Notes under the pieces: generated by a model | What the model was told of the DNA's origin: nothing | What the model saw: the letters and a program-made list of their open reading frames with translations, nothing else | Databases searched by the model: none | Position numbers and translations under genes: made by a program | Assembly (NCBI GenBank): GCA_025965635.1 | Contig: JAOPWO010000143.1 | Location: 1-13,219, forward strand | Source: Modestobacter sp. | GTDB taxonomy: Bacteria > Actinomycetota > Actinomycetes > Mycobacteriales > Geodermatophilaceae | Length of the DNA: 13,219 nucleotides | Direction of reading: 5' to 3' | Part shown: positions 1 through 6,437 of the stretch, in pieces | How the letters are laid out: each line of letters begins with the position of its first letter | Numbering within the stretch: position 1 is the first letter of the stretch

Positions 1-1
1 G

Positions 2-1369
2 CAAGCCTGGAACGCCGCCCGCCGCGACTGGCTAGACCGTGTCTGCTGTCTGACGTTCACGGGCGCGGCCGACCCAGCCGCCGTCGTCGTCGCGTTGGAG
101 GAGGCGAGGGCTCCGCTGCGCGCCGAGGCTGCGGCGCTGGCCGCGCTGCGCTACGCGCCGTCCACAACGCCGCTCCCGCCGCTCAAGGACTGGGAGAGCA
201 CGCTGACCCCGACCACTGACCTCGACTTCGATGTCGTCTGCGAGTGGGTGGATCACCGCCTGCTCGCTATCCACCCCGCCACCGACCTGGCTGCGATCTC
301 ATGGAACCATTCCGCCAACGACGCGATCACTGCCGCCAACGGCGACCCGCAAGCCCTCCCTGCCCCGGCTGACCAGGGCTTCTACCCGCGACTTGTCAGC
401 CTGTACTCCCAGCACGGCACCAGCCTGGGTACCGCCGCGGAGCGGCTGGATGCGGGCCTCGCCGAACGCCTCACTCCGGCTCGGCTAACCGCCGATCGCC
501 AGGAAGCGCTGTTGGACCTGGTTGCGGCCTTGATCGCGGCCGAGGCAGTCCGCTACTTCGACTTTCAGATCAGCGTCCACAATCTGCCGCCGGTCCCCGA
601 CAACCACCGGGCGCGACTCCTCGACGCCGCCGCGCGGTTGGGCGCTGTCCGGACGCTGGGGGAGGGGTACAGCGTGGCCTGGCGTGCTGCAAGCGCCGCC
701 GCCACCGCCGCGCAGCGCCAGCCCTACGCGCCCAAGGTCAACATGACCACCCACGGTGTGAACCAGTTCGAGTCCCTCGCCCAGCGAGCGACCGATCCGA
801 CTACCAGCGTGCCGTCCTACCGGGAGGACAACCGGGTCCCACTGTCACCGCTGACCAGGACGGTCTTCCACACCATCCTCGGCGTTGAACCGATGATCAC
901 CAGCCGTCCGGAGATCAGTCGTCTGCTGCCCGAACCCGCGCCTGTCGTCCAGACCCAGCCTCAGCCCGCCACCAAGGCCGAATCTGAGCCGGTGGAGTTC
1001 AAGACCGAGACCCCGGAGGAGCAGCCCGCATTCGAGGAGCCGGTCGTCAGCCCGCTGATGCTGCAACTGCTCGCCAACCCGCCGCAGCCCTACGATCCGG
1101 CCGCGGTCCGGAAGGCGCTGGAGTTGGTCGCGAACGGCGACATCGACCCAGACTCGACGCTCCGCCGAGTCGCCCAGACTGTCATCGAGGTCTTCGACGC
1201 GGTCGCCGCCTGCACGACCGAGCCGTACGCCCCGGTCGTGGCCGCCGCCGCGGCGATCAACCTGGTCTCCAATGAACCCGCCACGACCGGCGACGACACG
1301 TCGCCGATCTATCGCGGCGAAATCCTCGCCCAAGCGGTCGACGTCGCCACCAACCCTGAGGGTGTCTGA
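2..1369 (+). CDS. Hypothetical protein, 5' end cut by the window edge
   Basis: The frame is open from base 2 without a stop, so the gene begins upstream; the TTG at 95 is only the first internal start-like codon. 455 residues are visible. I recognise no family. The protein is soluble-looking, with no hydrophobic membrane run. The N-terminal ~320 residues are mostly alpha-helical in character and Ala/Leu/Arg-rich. A Pro/Gln/Glu-rich linker follows (about 950-1030), then a second helical block to the C-terminus. This suggests two folded domains joined by a disordered tether. It ends 46 nt before the end of the oppositely oriented HTH gene, so the two converge. Its place two genes from a CBASS cassette makes a role in a mobile or defence island possible, but nothing in its own sequence proves that. 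Confidence 0.75.
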   Translation, partial: QAWNAARRDWLDRVCCLTFTGAADPAAVVVALEEARAPLRAEAAALAALRYAPSTTPLPPLKDWESTLTPTTDLDFDVVCEWVDHRLLAIHPATDLAAISWNHSANDAITAANGDPQALPAPADQGFYPRLVSLYSQHGTSLGTAAERLDAGLAERLTPARLTADRQEALLDLVAALIAAEAVRYFDFQISVHNLPPVPDNHRARLLDAAARLGAVRTLGEGYSVAWRAASAAATAAQRQPYAPKVNMTTHGVNQFESLAQRATDPTTSVPSYREDNRVPLSPLTRTVFHTILGVEPMITSRPEISRLLPEPAPVVQTQPQPATKAESEPVEFKTETPEEQPAFEEPVVSPLMLQLLANPPQPYDPAAVRKALELVANGDIDPDSTLRRVAQTVIEVFDAVAACTTEPYAPVVAAAAAINLVSNEPATTGDDTSPIYRGEILAQAVDVATNPEGV

Positions 1370-1415
1370 CCTGACTGTGAGGCTGGCCGGGTCGGTCCTT
1401 CGCGCCCGCGCTTGG

Positions 1416-2045
1416 TCACCGATGACCAAACAAGGTGAGTTTCTCTTCCTTGCCGATGTGGCGCTGGAAGATGGTCTCGCCGTTCGTAATCCGCCGGAGG
1501 GTGTGAGCCTGTGTCAGGTTCAGTCCTACGGTCATCGTCTGTAGACGGCCGACGGTCCGGGCCATCGCGTTGCCCTGCGAGTCGATCCAGGCGATGTTCG
1601 CGCGGCCCTTGACGTGGTGAAGGCGGAGTCCGGTGCCGTCGAGTGCGGCCGGGATCGCGGCCAGGACTGCGTCGATGTGGTCGCGGGACCAGCCGAGAAC
1701 TCGTGCGGCGTGGGCGACCGAGACGAGATTGGTCGTCGAGACGAGGATCGGGATAAGGGTCTCGACGTCGCCGCTGGTTGTGGCCGTGGCCGGTTCCTGT
1801 GCGGTTGCGGGCTGTGGCGAAGCCAGAAGTTCGGCGAGTGAGACCCCCAGTTCCGTGGCGAGCCGGTGAACCTGGGCCAACGTGGTGCGGCCGTCGAACT
1901 GGCCGGACCGGCGAGCCTGCTGGAACTGGAACTGGGGGATCTGCGTCCGTTCGATGAGGCTGCGCTCGTGAAGCGCGAGGTCGTCGACCGGCTCAGCCGT
2001 GGCGGTCGCGACGGACGACCGGCCACCGCCCTCATCGTTACGCAC
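1416..2045 (-). CDS. Putative DNA-binding protein with two HTH-like segments
   Basis: 209 residues from a GTG at 2045. An in-frame TAG lies just upstream (about 2095) with no other start between, so this start is forced; no clear Shine-Dalgarno is seen. Residues 25-75 resemble an XRE-type HTH, ending in the typical phrase LATELGVSLAELL. A Pro/Ala/Thr linker (76-92) leads to a second HTH-like segment (about 105-150, around VAHAARVLGWSRDHIDAVL). The C-terminus (185-205, RRITNGETIFQRHIGKEEK) is basic and unusual. DNA matching this C-terminal segment recurs at 5400-5447. The gene is divergent from the CBASS cassette across a 211-nt gap, so it could regulate it; that is inference. A shorter reading frame exists on the other strand (1866-2129), but the HTH motifs favour this strand. 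Confidence 0.65.
   Translation of the reverse strand: MRNDEGGGRSSVATATAEPVDDLALHERSLIERTQIPQFQFQQARRSGQFDGRTTLAQVHRLATELGVSLAELLASPQPATAQEPATATTSGDVETLIPILVSTTNLVSVAHAARVLGWSRDHIDAVLAAIPAALDGTGLRLHHVKGRANIAWIDSQGNAMARTVGRLQTMTVGLNLTQAHTLRRITNGETIFQRHIGKEEKLTLFGHR
1435..1482. repeat. Copy A of a 48-bp direct repeat flanking the CBASS cassette
   Basis: Aligned without gaps to 5400-5447, 38 of 48 bases match, in the same orientation. This copy is the 3' coding end of the HTH gene on the minus strand. Mismatches fall on all three codon positions. The pair could be related gene ends (paralogy) or the remains of a duplication or recombination site. Confidence 0.6.
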
Positions 2046-2256
2046 GGGGGCAAGCGGTCGGAGAAACCCCTGGCTGTGATCGTCTCGGACGACCTACCCC
2101 GGCTCAATCAGGCTCTCCTGATCACCTGACAGCGCTCGCCAGCGTGGGTCACCGCTTGGACGGGGTCGTTGTGCGGGCACTGCCAAGGGCGTGCCACGTA
2201 GTCGCGCCGTGACGTAGTGCACAGTTCTGTCAGACCCTCCGCTTACTGTCCGTGTC
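2046..2256. other. Divergent intergenic region between HTH gene and CBASS
   Basis: This 211-nt gap must carry the promoters of both divergent genes. A 7-base direct repeat, ACGTAGT, occurs at 2196-2202 and 2212-2218, a 16-nt period that could seat a dimeric regulator on one face of the helix. TACTGT at 2244-2249 sits 7 nt before the GTG of the S-4TM gene, where a -10 box would lie if that gene had a leaderless transcript, but it matches the consensus poorly. No protein-coding gene is seen. Confidence 0.35.
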
Positions 2257-3282
2257 GTGACACACGGAAGCGAGTCAGAACCACTCCAGTCGATGGAGGT
2301 AGCGGCGGGCCTGCCGCCGAAGCCCGGAGGTCAGCGTGGGGGAACGGCGGAACTAACGCCTGGTCCAACTAGCCCCCGCATCTTCGTCGCGCAAAACACC
2401 GAGGACGCGAAGCGCAAGGTCGCTGCCCAGGCCCGGTTGTACTCCGACGCGAAGGTTTTGCTGAACGCGCGGCTTGCGCTCATCGCCGCCCTCGCGCTGG
2501 CAAGTGCTGTTTCGGCGCTGCTCGTTAGCGACGGCGCGCGGACAGTCGTAGGCGCGGGTGGCGGTGTTCTGCTGCTCATTTTCTCGTTCGTCGGAGCGAA
2601 CATCGAGAAGCGGCGCCGCTCACTGGCGGTTGCCGTTCAGGAGGAGTTCGACACCGGCATCTTCCGTCTCCCGTGGAACAGCATCGAACTGAACCGGCCG
2701 TCCCCCGTGATCATCACGAAGGCCGCTGCCCGCTACGGGGGCGGTAGAGAGAAGGACTGGTACAGCGACACCGAGGGCACGCATCGCCCGTTCGACGTGC
2801 TCATCTGCCAAAGCAGCAACCTGGGCTGGGGCGCGACAACGCATCGGATCTGGGCATGGATCCTCTCGGCCTTCCTCGCGGTGCTGACCGGACTGGTCGT
2901 CCTCGTCGCGGTGAACCTCGACCTCTCGCGCAACGACATCCTCGTTGCCCTCGTGGTCCCCAGCCTTGCCTTCCTGAAGGAAGTCATCGAGCAGATCAGA
3001 ACGAACTTCGAGACTGCACGGGAGAAAGAGGCGACCGAGGCAAAGATCAGCACCGCCTGGGCCGAAGGGATGAGTCTCAAGCAGATCCCGACCGAGGAAA
3101 CGCTCCGGCTCATCCAGAACAAGATCCTGTCATTCCGGCAGCGGAACCCCTACGTGCCGGACTGGCTCGACAAGAAACTGCACGCCCGAAATGAAAGCGC
3201 CATGCAGGCCACCGCCGCAGATCGAGTCGCGGAAGCCGTTCGTTGCGGCCACGGCGACCCGACTCAAACCCAAGAGCACTAA
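2257..3282 (+). CDS. S-4TM family putative pore-forming effector (CBASS)
   Basis: 341 residues with four predicted membrane helices in two hairpins: about 73-90 and 96-115, then 198-220 and 227-245. Family hallmarks are visible: FDTGIFRLPWN at 131-141 between the hairpins, ICQSSNLGW at 183-191 just before helix 3, and a C-terminal NKILSFRQRNPYVPDWL at 288-304. S-4TM proteins are known as predicted membrane effectors paired with CD-NTases, thought to permeabilise the inner membrane when the cyclic nucleotide signal binds. The CD-NTase starts 13 nt downstream, which fits. Start: the GTG at 2257 gives the longest frame; the ATG at 2293 (residue 13) is an alternative, and the first ~40 residues look unconserved. 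No good ribosome site precedes either. Local G+C is lower than in the right half of the window. Confidence 0.88.
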   Translation: MTHGSESEPLQSMEVAAGLPPKPGGQRGGTAELTPGPTSPRIFVAQNTEDAKRKVAAQARLYSDAKVLLNARLALIAALALASAVSALLVSDGARTVVGAGGGVLLLIFSFVGANIEKRRRSLAVAVQEEFDTGIFRLPWNSIELNRPSPVIITKAAARYGGGREKDWYSDTEGTHRPFDVLICQSSNLGWGATTHRIWAWILSAFLAVLTGLVVLVAVNLDLSRNDILVALVVPSLAFLKEVIEQIRTNFETAREKEATEAKISTAWAEGMSLKQIPTEETLRLIQNKILSFRQRNPYVPDWLDKKLHARNESAMQATAADRVAEAVRCGHGDPTQTQEH

Positions 3283-3285
3283 GAC

Positions 3286-3290
3286 GGGAG
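3286..3290 (+). promoter_or_regulatory. Ribosome binding site that fixes the CD-NTase start
   Basis: GGGAG lies 5 nt before the GTG at 3296. The frame is open further upstream (ATG at 3191), but that would overlap the S-4TM gene by 92 nt and add 35 residues unlike the family. The site supports 3296. Confidence 0.7.
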
Positions 3291-3295
3291 AACAC

Positions 3296-4123
3296 GTGAC
3301 AACAGCAAACGCCTTCCTCAACAGCCTGATCTCGACGTACACGCCTTCCAGCACGTACTTCGATGCGGCACGCGGCCATCGTTCCGCTGTCGAGACGCGC
3401 CTGGACAACGCCTTCGGCGTGAAGGAGATGTTCGAGACCGGGTCCCTCAAGCACGGAACGGGAGTCTGGCTGTACTCGGACGCTGACTACATCGTCTGCC
3501 TCAAGGGGGAGCGGCCCACCTCGTCGACCGCCCTGAACAAGGTGAAGGCGGAGTTGGCTGACCGCTTCAAGAGCACTGTCGTGAAAATCCGCCGCCCAGC
3601 CGTCGTCTGCGACTTCAACGGAGCCAAGGAAACCGTTGAGGTGGTCCCCGCATACGCGGCGGATTCCGGTTACTGGATCCCCGACCCAAAGACCGGCGAG
3701 TGGATGAAGACCCACCCCAAGGACCACAACACCTATGTCAACACCGCGAACAAGAAGCACGACGGGGCGGCCAAGAAACTCGCCCGGCTCGCCAAGGTCT
3801 GGAAGTACAAGCGGTCCGTCCCCGTCTCTTCCTGCTATCTGGAGATGCGCGCTGCCAAGTACGCCGACGGCCGTTCGAACTGGTGGATGCCCATCGACCT
3901 GCACGGCTTCCTCTCGAACCTGCTCGACATCAACCTGGCCTCCATGAACGACCCCACCGGCCTCGGTTCACGCTTCAACGCCTACTCATCCGACACCAAC
4001 CGGGACGACGCCCTGTCCAAACTGTCCACCGCCGTCGGCCGGGCAGCGAACGCCCGGCAGTACGACAAGGACAACAAGGACGATCTGGCCGTCGCACAGT
4101 TGAAACTGCTGTTCAACCAGTAA
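3296..4123 (+). CDS. CBASS CD-NTase (cGAS/DncV-like nucleotidyltransferase)
   Basis: 275 residues, a usual size for the family. The nucleotidyltransferase core shows GS at 49-50 followed by SDADYIV at 61-67, giving the two metal-binding acids D62 and D64. A strand VEVVPAY at 114-120 puts E115 at the third-acid position, where Asp is more usual. The segment after it (GYWIPDP at 125-131, then THPKDH at 139-144) and the helical part around KLARLAKVWKYKRSVPVSSCYLEM (161-184) match the helical domain of bacterial CD-NTases. The family makes cyclic di- or trinucleotides, or linear forms, from NTPs after phage infection; the product cannot be read from sequence. It is co-oriented with the S-4TM effector. 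No Cap2 (E1/E2), Cap3 (JAB), HORMA or TRIP13 gene is nearby, so this is a type I, two-gene layout. Confidence 0.92.
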   Translation: MTTANAFLNSLISTYTPSSTYFDAARGHRSAVETRLDNAFGVKEMFETGSLKHGTGVWLYSDADYIVCLKGERPTSSTALNKVKAELADRFKSTVVKIRRPAVVCDFNGAKETVEVVPAYAADSGYWIPDPKTGEWMKTHPKDHNTYVNTANKKHDGAAKKLARLAKVWKYKRSVPVSSCYLEMRAAKYADGRSNWWMPIDLHGFLSNLLDINLASMNDPTGLGSRFNAYSSDTNRDDALSKLSTAVGRAANARQYDKDNKDDLAVAQLKLLFNQ

Positions 4124-4143
4124 CGGTGATCTGCCTGCCTCAA

Positions 4144-4174
4144 CGGCACGGGTCGGTCCTGCCGACCCGTGCCG
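4144..4174 (+). terminator. Strong hairpin after the CD-NTase gene
   Basis: A perfect 13-bp inverted repeat (4144-4156 with 4162-4174, loop TCCTG) begins 20 nt after the stop codon. There is no U-tract behind it, as is common for actinobacterial terminators. It probably ends the CBASS transcript and separates it from the next gene. Confidence 0.75.
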
Positions 4175-4271
4175 GGCGAGCGGCGACTGCTGAGGGCTGC
4201 GGGTCACCTCTTAGGGCGCTAGACCGCGAGCCCACTAGGCCACACCGCAGGCATCCAGTAAGGATCATGGG

Positions 4272-4691
4272 GTGACGGGGAGGCGCAAGGCAGTCAGCAT
4301 CATCGGCGCCGTCGCTGCCCTCTTGGTCACCTTGTATGGATGTACCGCCTATGAAGACTGGCGCTTTGAGCAGCGCGTGGCGGACGAGAAGGCGCGCAAC
4401 CCCTACTACGACGTCGACTGTCACGACCTAGATCAGGATGCCGAGGCGCTGAAGTGTCACCTCTCGCGCCACGACGTTCGGCTGGCAGATGGCAGGCTCA
4501 TCGAAGTGGCGGATGCCGCATGCGCGTCGCTCGATGGCAGTGAGGGCCTGGATCTGAACGAGCGGATGGACGAGTCGATCTACGCGGTCCGACGGGCGAG
4601 TGGCGGAAGCCTCTCGTGGGACGACTCCTGGTACGTCGTTGTGGCAGCCACAGACGTCCGCTGCTTCGAGCACTGGGGCTTTGCCATCTAA
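4272..4691 (+). CDS. Small exported or lipoprotein-like protein, unknown function
   Basis: 139 residues from a GTG at 4272, with AGGA at 4261-4264 seven nt upstream. The N-terminus has a basic start (RRK at 4-6), a hydrophobic run at 9-22, then C24. LYGC at 21-24 is an imperfect lipobox because Tyr is at -2, so it is either a lipoprotein or a single-pass anchored protein. The exported part is acidic and holds four more cysteines (C50, C62, C84, C131), enough for two disulfides. I recognise no family. It lies between two strong hairpins (4144-4174 and 4880-4910), so it looks like its own transcription unit rather than part of the CBASS operon. Whether it is a defence accessory or a bystander cannot be told from the sequence. 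Confidence 0.6.
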   Translation: MTGRRKAVSIIGAVAALLVTLYGCTAYEDWRFEQRVADEKARNPYYDVDCHDLDQDAEALKCHLSRHDVRLADGRLIEVADAACASLDGSEGLDLNERMDESIYAVRRASGGSLSWDDSWYVVVAATDVRCFEHWGFAI

Positions 4692-4786
4692 TACCGCCGC
4701 CTGGGTCCATCGTTCGCTGGACCGCGTAGGTGCCAGGGCGCCGGGTCGAAGACCGGCGGTCCCATCGGCCTGTCGCCCGGCATGAG

Positions 4787-4806
4787 ATTCGGAGTGACAC
4801 TCGAAT
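4787..4806. promoter_or_regulatory. Near-perfect dyad, possible operator
   Basis: ATTCG-g-AGTG, a central A, then CACTCGAAT: nine bases on each side are complementary, with one inserted G in the left arm. The loop is too small for an RNA hairpin, so a protein-binding site is more plausible. No intact gene follows at once, so its target is unclear. Confidence 0.25.
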
Positions 4807-4879
4807 GAGACTCGACAGCTGATGACGGCTGTCACGAATAGTGCACGGCCGCTGGTTGCGATGACGTGACGTGCACCGG

Positions 4880-4910
4880 GGGGCGAGGTTCAGTTATTGA
4901 GCCTCGCCCC
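4880..4910. terminator. Long hairpin, probable intrinsic terminator
   Basis: Arms 4880-4892 and 4898-4910 pair over 13 bp with one T-G wobble, around loop GTTAT. On the plus strand it is followed by only two T. It lies 188 nt after the lipoprotein-like gene, so it could end that transcript, or transcripts coming from the right on the minus strand. Confidence 0.6.
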
Positions 4911-4958
4911 TTGGCGTCCCACCTCGGTTCAGGCCACGAGACTTACGGAAGGGCAGCC

Positions 4959-5064
4959 CTGAGCAGGGACAACCGGCGCCACGTCGTGCCGAGCAGGACC
5001 GGCGGCTGGGACGTCAAGAAGCCCGGCGCTGAGCGTTCAAGCGCTCACGCTGACGCTGACGCAA
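4959..5064 (+). pseudogene. DUF2188 remnant (frameshifted, no start)
   Basis: The frame at 4959 reads SRDNRRHVVPSRTGGWDVKK followed by PGAERSSAHADAD. This matches the conserved DUF2188 pattern: R-HVVP-x-GGWDVKKPG then AHADTQAEA. No start codon precedes it; CTG stands where ATG/GTG is expected. After AHAD the family match is lost exactly at a tandem duplication of GCTGAC (5049-5054 and 5055-5060). The next family residues, TQ, reappear in another frame (ACG CAA at 5059-5064), after which similarity ends. DUF2188 proteins are small (about 70-80 residues) and of unknown function. This is a broken N-terminal half. Confidence 0.6.
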
Positions 5065-5191
5065 GGACAAGTCATCGTCCAACTCATGACGTCGTCGGCT
5101 TACCAGTCCTACAGGTCCGGCAGGCAATACCGCTCTCACGGCGGACTAGCCGCGAAGTCTGCAGCGCGCATCTCGATCCCTAACAGCGGGA

Positions 5192-5371
5192 GATGGGTGG
5201 TGGTCGCCGGCAGCCGATGCCGAGCTGCCGACCTGGCTGGCGACGTCGTTGGTGGCCGTGGCCGGCCTGCCCCGGGCGGAGGTGTCCCAGCTGTCGGTGC
5301 GCTACTCGATGCGGGGAGTGCGAGGCGAAGGTCGGCGGTGGGTGGTACCGGCCTTCCTCGTCGACTTCGAT
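5192..5371 (+). pseudogene. Coding-like fragment of unknown family
   Basis: The frame at 5216 (GAT) reads DAELPTWLATSLVAVAGLPR, then AEVSQLSVRYSMRGV, with G or C at most third codon positions over about 50 codons; the bias weakens after about 5370. It has no evident start with a ribosome site and runs on into the region resembling the HTH gene end. I do not recognise it. Most likely it is an internal piece of a decayed gene, but an unrecognised small gene is possible. Confidence 0.3.
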
Positions 5372-5387
5372 GCAGCCCGTGTTCGTC

Positions 5388-5459
5388 AACGCCCCGCGGG
5401 TGGGCTTCTCCTGCTGACCGATGTTGCGGTGGAAGACGGCCTCGCCGACCTGGTACCTG
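5388..5459 (-). pseudogene. Remnant resembling the 3' end of the HTH gene (repeat copy B)
   Basis: On the minus strand, RRYQVGEAVFHRNIGQQEK is read here, against RRITNGETIFQRHIGKEEK in the HTH protein: shared RR, GE, F, R, IG and EK. At DNA level 5400-5447 matches 1435-1482 at 38 of 48 positions. Neither HTH segment can be found upstream on the same strand (5460-5660), so only the tail remains. The opposite strand also gives similar peptides (LLTDVAVEDGLA versus FLADVALEDGLA), so the coding strand is not certain. Confidence 0.45.
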
Positions 5460-5620
5460 CGGCAACGAGATGCGGCCATCCAACTGGTCGTCCAGGCGCG
5501 CGTGCCGAATCGGGAACGGTGGGATCCGGGTGATCCGGACGGTTGTCCGGTCCGTCGCACCGGGTGTTCATGCGGTCGCTGGTGCTGAGGGGAAGTACGA
5601 ACCCCTTCGTGATGCGGCGA

Positions 5621-5637
5621 GCCCCTGCGCGGGGGGC
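5621..5637 (-). terminator. Weak hairpin downstream of the sulfur operon
   Basis: GCCCC and GGGGC can pair around a 7-nt G+C-rich loop, 27 nt beyond the TauE/SafE stop. The stem is short and has no U-tract; it is offered only as the nearest candidate end of the operon. Confidence 0.2.
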
Positions 5638-5663
5638 GTTGGCGGACGCTCCAGCCCGGGCAG

Positions 5664-6437
5664 CTATCCGAGCAGGCCGGCGGTGATCTGCACGAGGATG
5701 CCGGTGGCGACGAGGAACACCAGGTAGGCGAACCAGCGGCGCAGCCGTGCGGTGTCCAGCCGGGTGGCGACCCGGCCGGCGGCCAGCGCGGTGACGACCG
5801 CGGCCGCGGTGAACGCGATGGTGACCGGCACGTCCAGGGGGGCGTCGCCGGCGTGCGCGGCGAATCCGGCGGCGGAGTTGACCGCGACGATGAGCAGGGA
5901 CGTGCCGATCGCGACCTCCATCGAGAGGCCCAGCACGACGACCAGCACCGGGATGATCAGGAAGCCGCCGCCGACGCCCAGCAGGCCGGTGAGGAACCCG
6001 ACGACCAGCCCGCCGGCGAGGGTGCGCGGCAGGCAGCGACGCCAGTTGACCCGGCCGCCCTCGGTGGCGCACGCGGCGCCGGTGCTGGGCCTTTCCGACA
6101 GCATCCGGATACCGGCGCCGATCATCAGGGCGGCGAACAGCCCGAGGACGATCTCGGCCGGCAGCAACCGGTTGACCGCGGCGCCGGCGAACGCAGTCGC
6201 GATCCCGGCGGCGCCGAACAGCGCCGCGATCCGCCAGGCGATCTGCCCCCTGCCCAACCGCGGCAGCAGCGCCACCACCGCGGTGATGCCGACGACGAGC
6301 AGCGACGTCGCGACCGCCTGCGGCAGGTCCTGCCCGGCTGCGTAGACCAGCGCGGGGACGGCGAGGATCGATCCGCCCCCGCCGAGCAGGCCGACCAGCG
6401 CGCCGATGACCAGGCCGAGGACGATCGCGACGGTCAT
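5664..6437 (-). CDS. TauE/SafE family sulfite/anion exporter
   Basis: 257 residues, very hydrophobic, with the internal duplication typical of TSUP/TauE-SafE (formerly DUF81) permeases: GLLGGGGSILAVPAL at 16-30 and GLLGVGGGFLIIPVL at 151-165, each followed by further membrane helices (about eight in all). The two halves are joined by a short hydrophilic loop (112-135). The family exports sulfite, sulfoacetate or other small sulfur or organic anions. Here the neighbours make sulfite, so sulfite efflux is the likely task (inference from context). The ATG overlaps the stop of the upstream rhodanese-DUF2892 gene as ATGA, pointing to translational coupling; it is the last gene of the operon. S. 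aureus cst loci also carry a tauE gene. Confidence 0.9.
   Translation of the reverse strand: MTVAIVLGLVIGALVGLLGGGGSILAVPALVYAAGQDLPQAVATSLLVVGITAVVALLPRLGRGQIAWRIAALFGAAGIATAFAGAAVNRLLPAEIVLGLFAALMIGAGIRMLSERPSTGAACATEGGRVNWRRCLPRTLAGGLVVGFLTGLLGVGGGFLIIPVLVVVLGLSMEVAIGTSLLIVAVNSAAGFAAHAGDAPLDVPVTIAFTAAAVVTALAAGRVATRLDTARLRRWFAYLVFLVATGILVQITAGLLG

Larger units (their letters stand above)
4692..5663. other. About 970 nt without an intact gene; decayed gene fragments
   Basis: No reading frame here is convincing end to end. The stretch contains a dyad (4787-4806), a 6-bp stem GACAGC/GCTGTC (4814-4833), a long hairpin (4880-4910), a DUF2188 remnant, a coding-like fragment of unknown family and a fragment resembling the end of the HTH gene at 1416-2045. 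It marks the border between the lower-G+C island and the sulfur operon. Confidence 0.55.

Noticed and set aside
1866..2129. Plus-strand frame opposite the HTH gene
   Set aside because: It shows no family motif and no start with a ribosome site; the minus strand carries HTH-like motifs over the same bases.
4200..4250. Possible tRNA-like segment with CTAG...CTAG arms
   Set aside because: Only a 4-bp stem forms; no cloverleaf, T-loop or acceptor pairing could be built.
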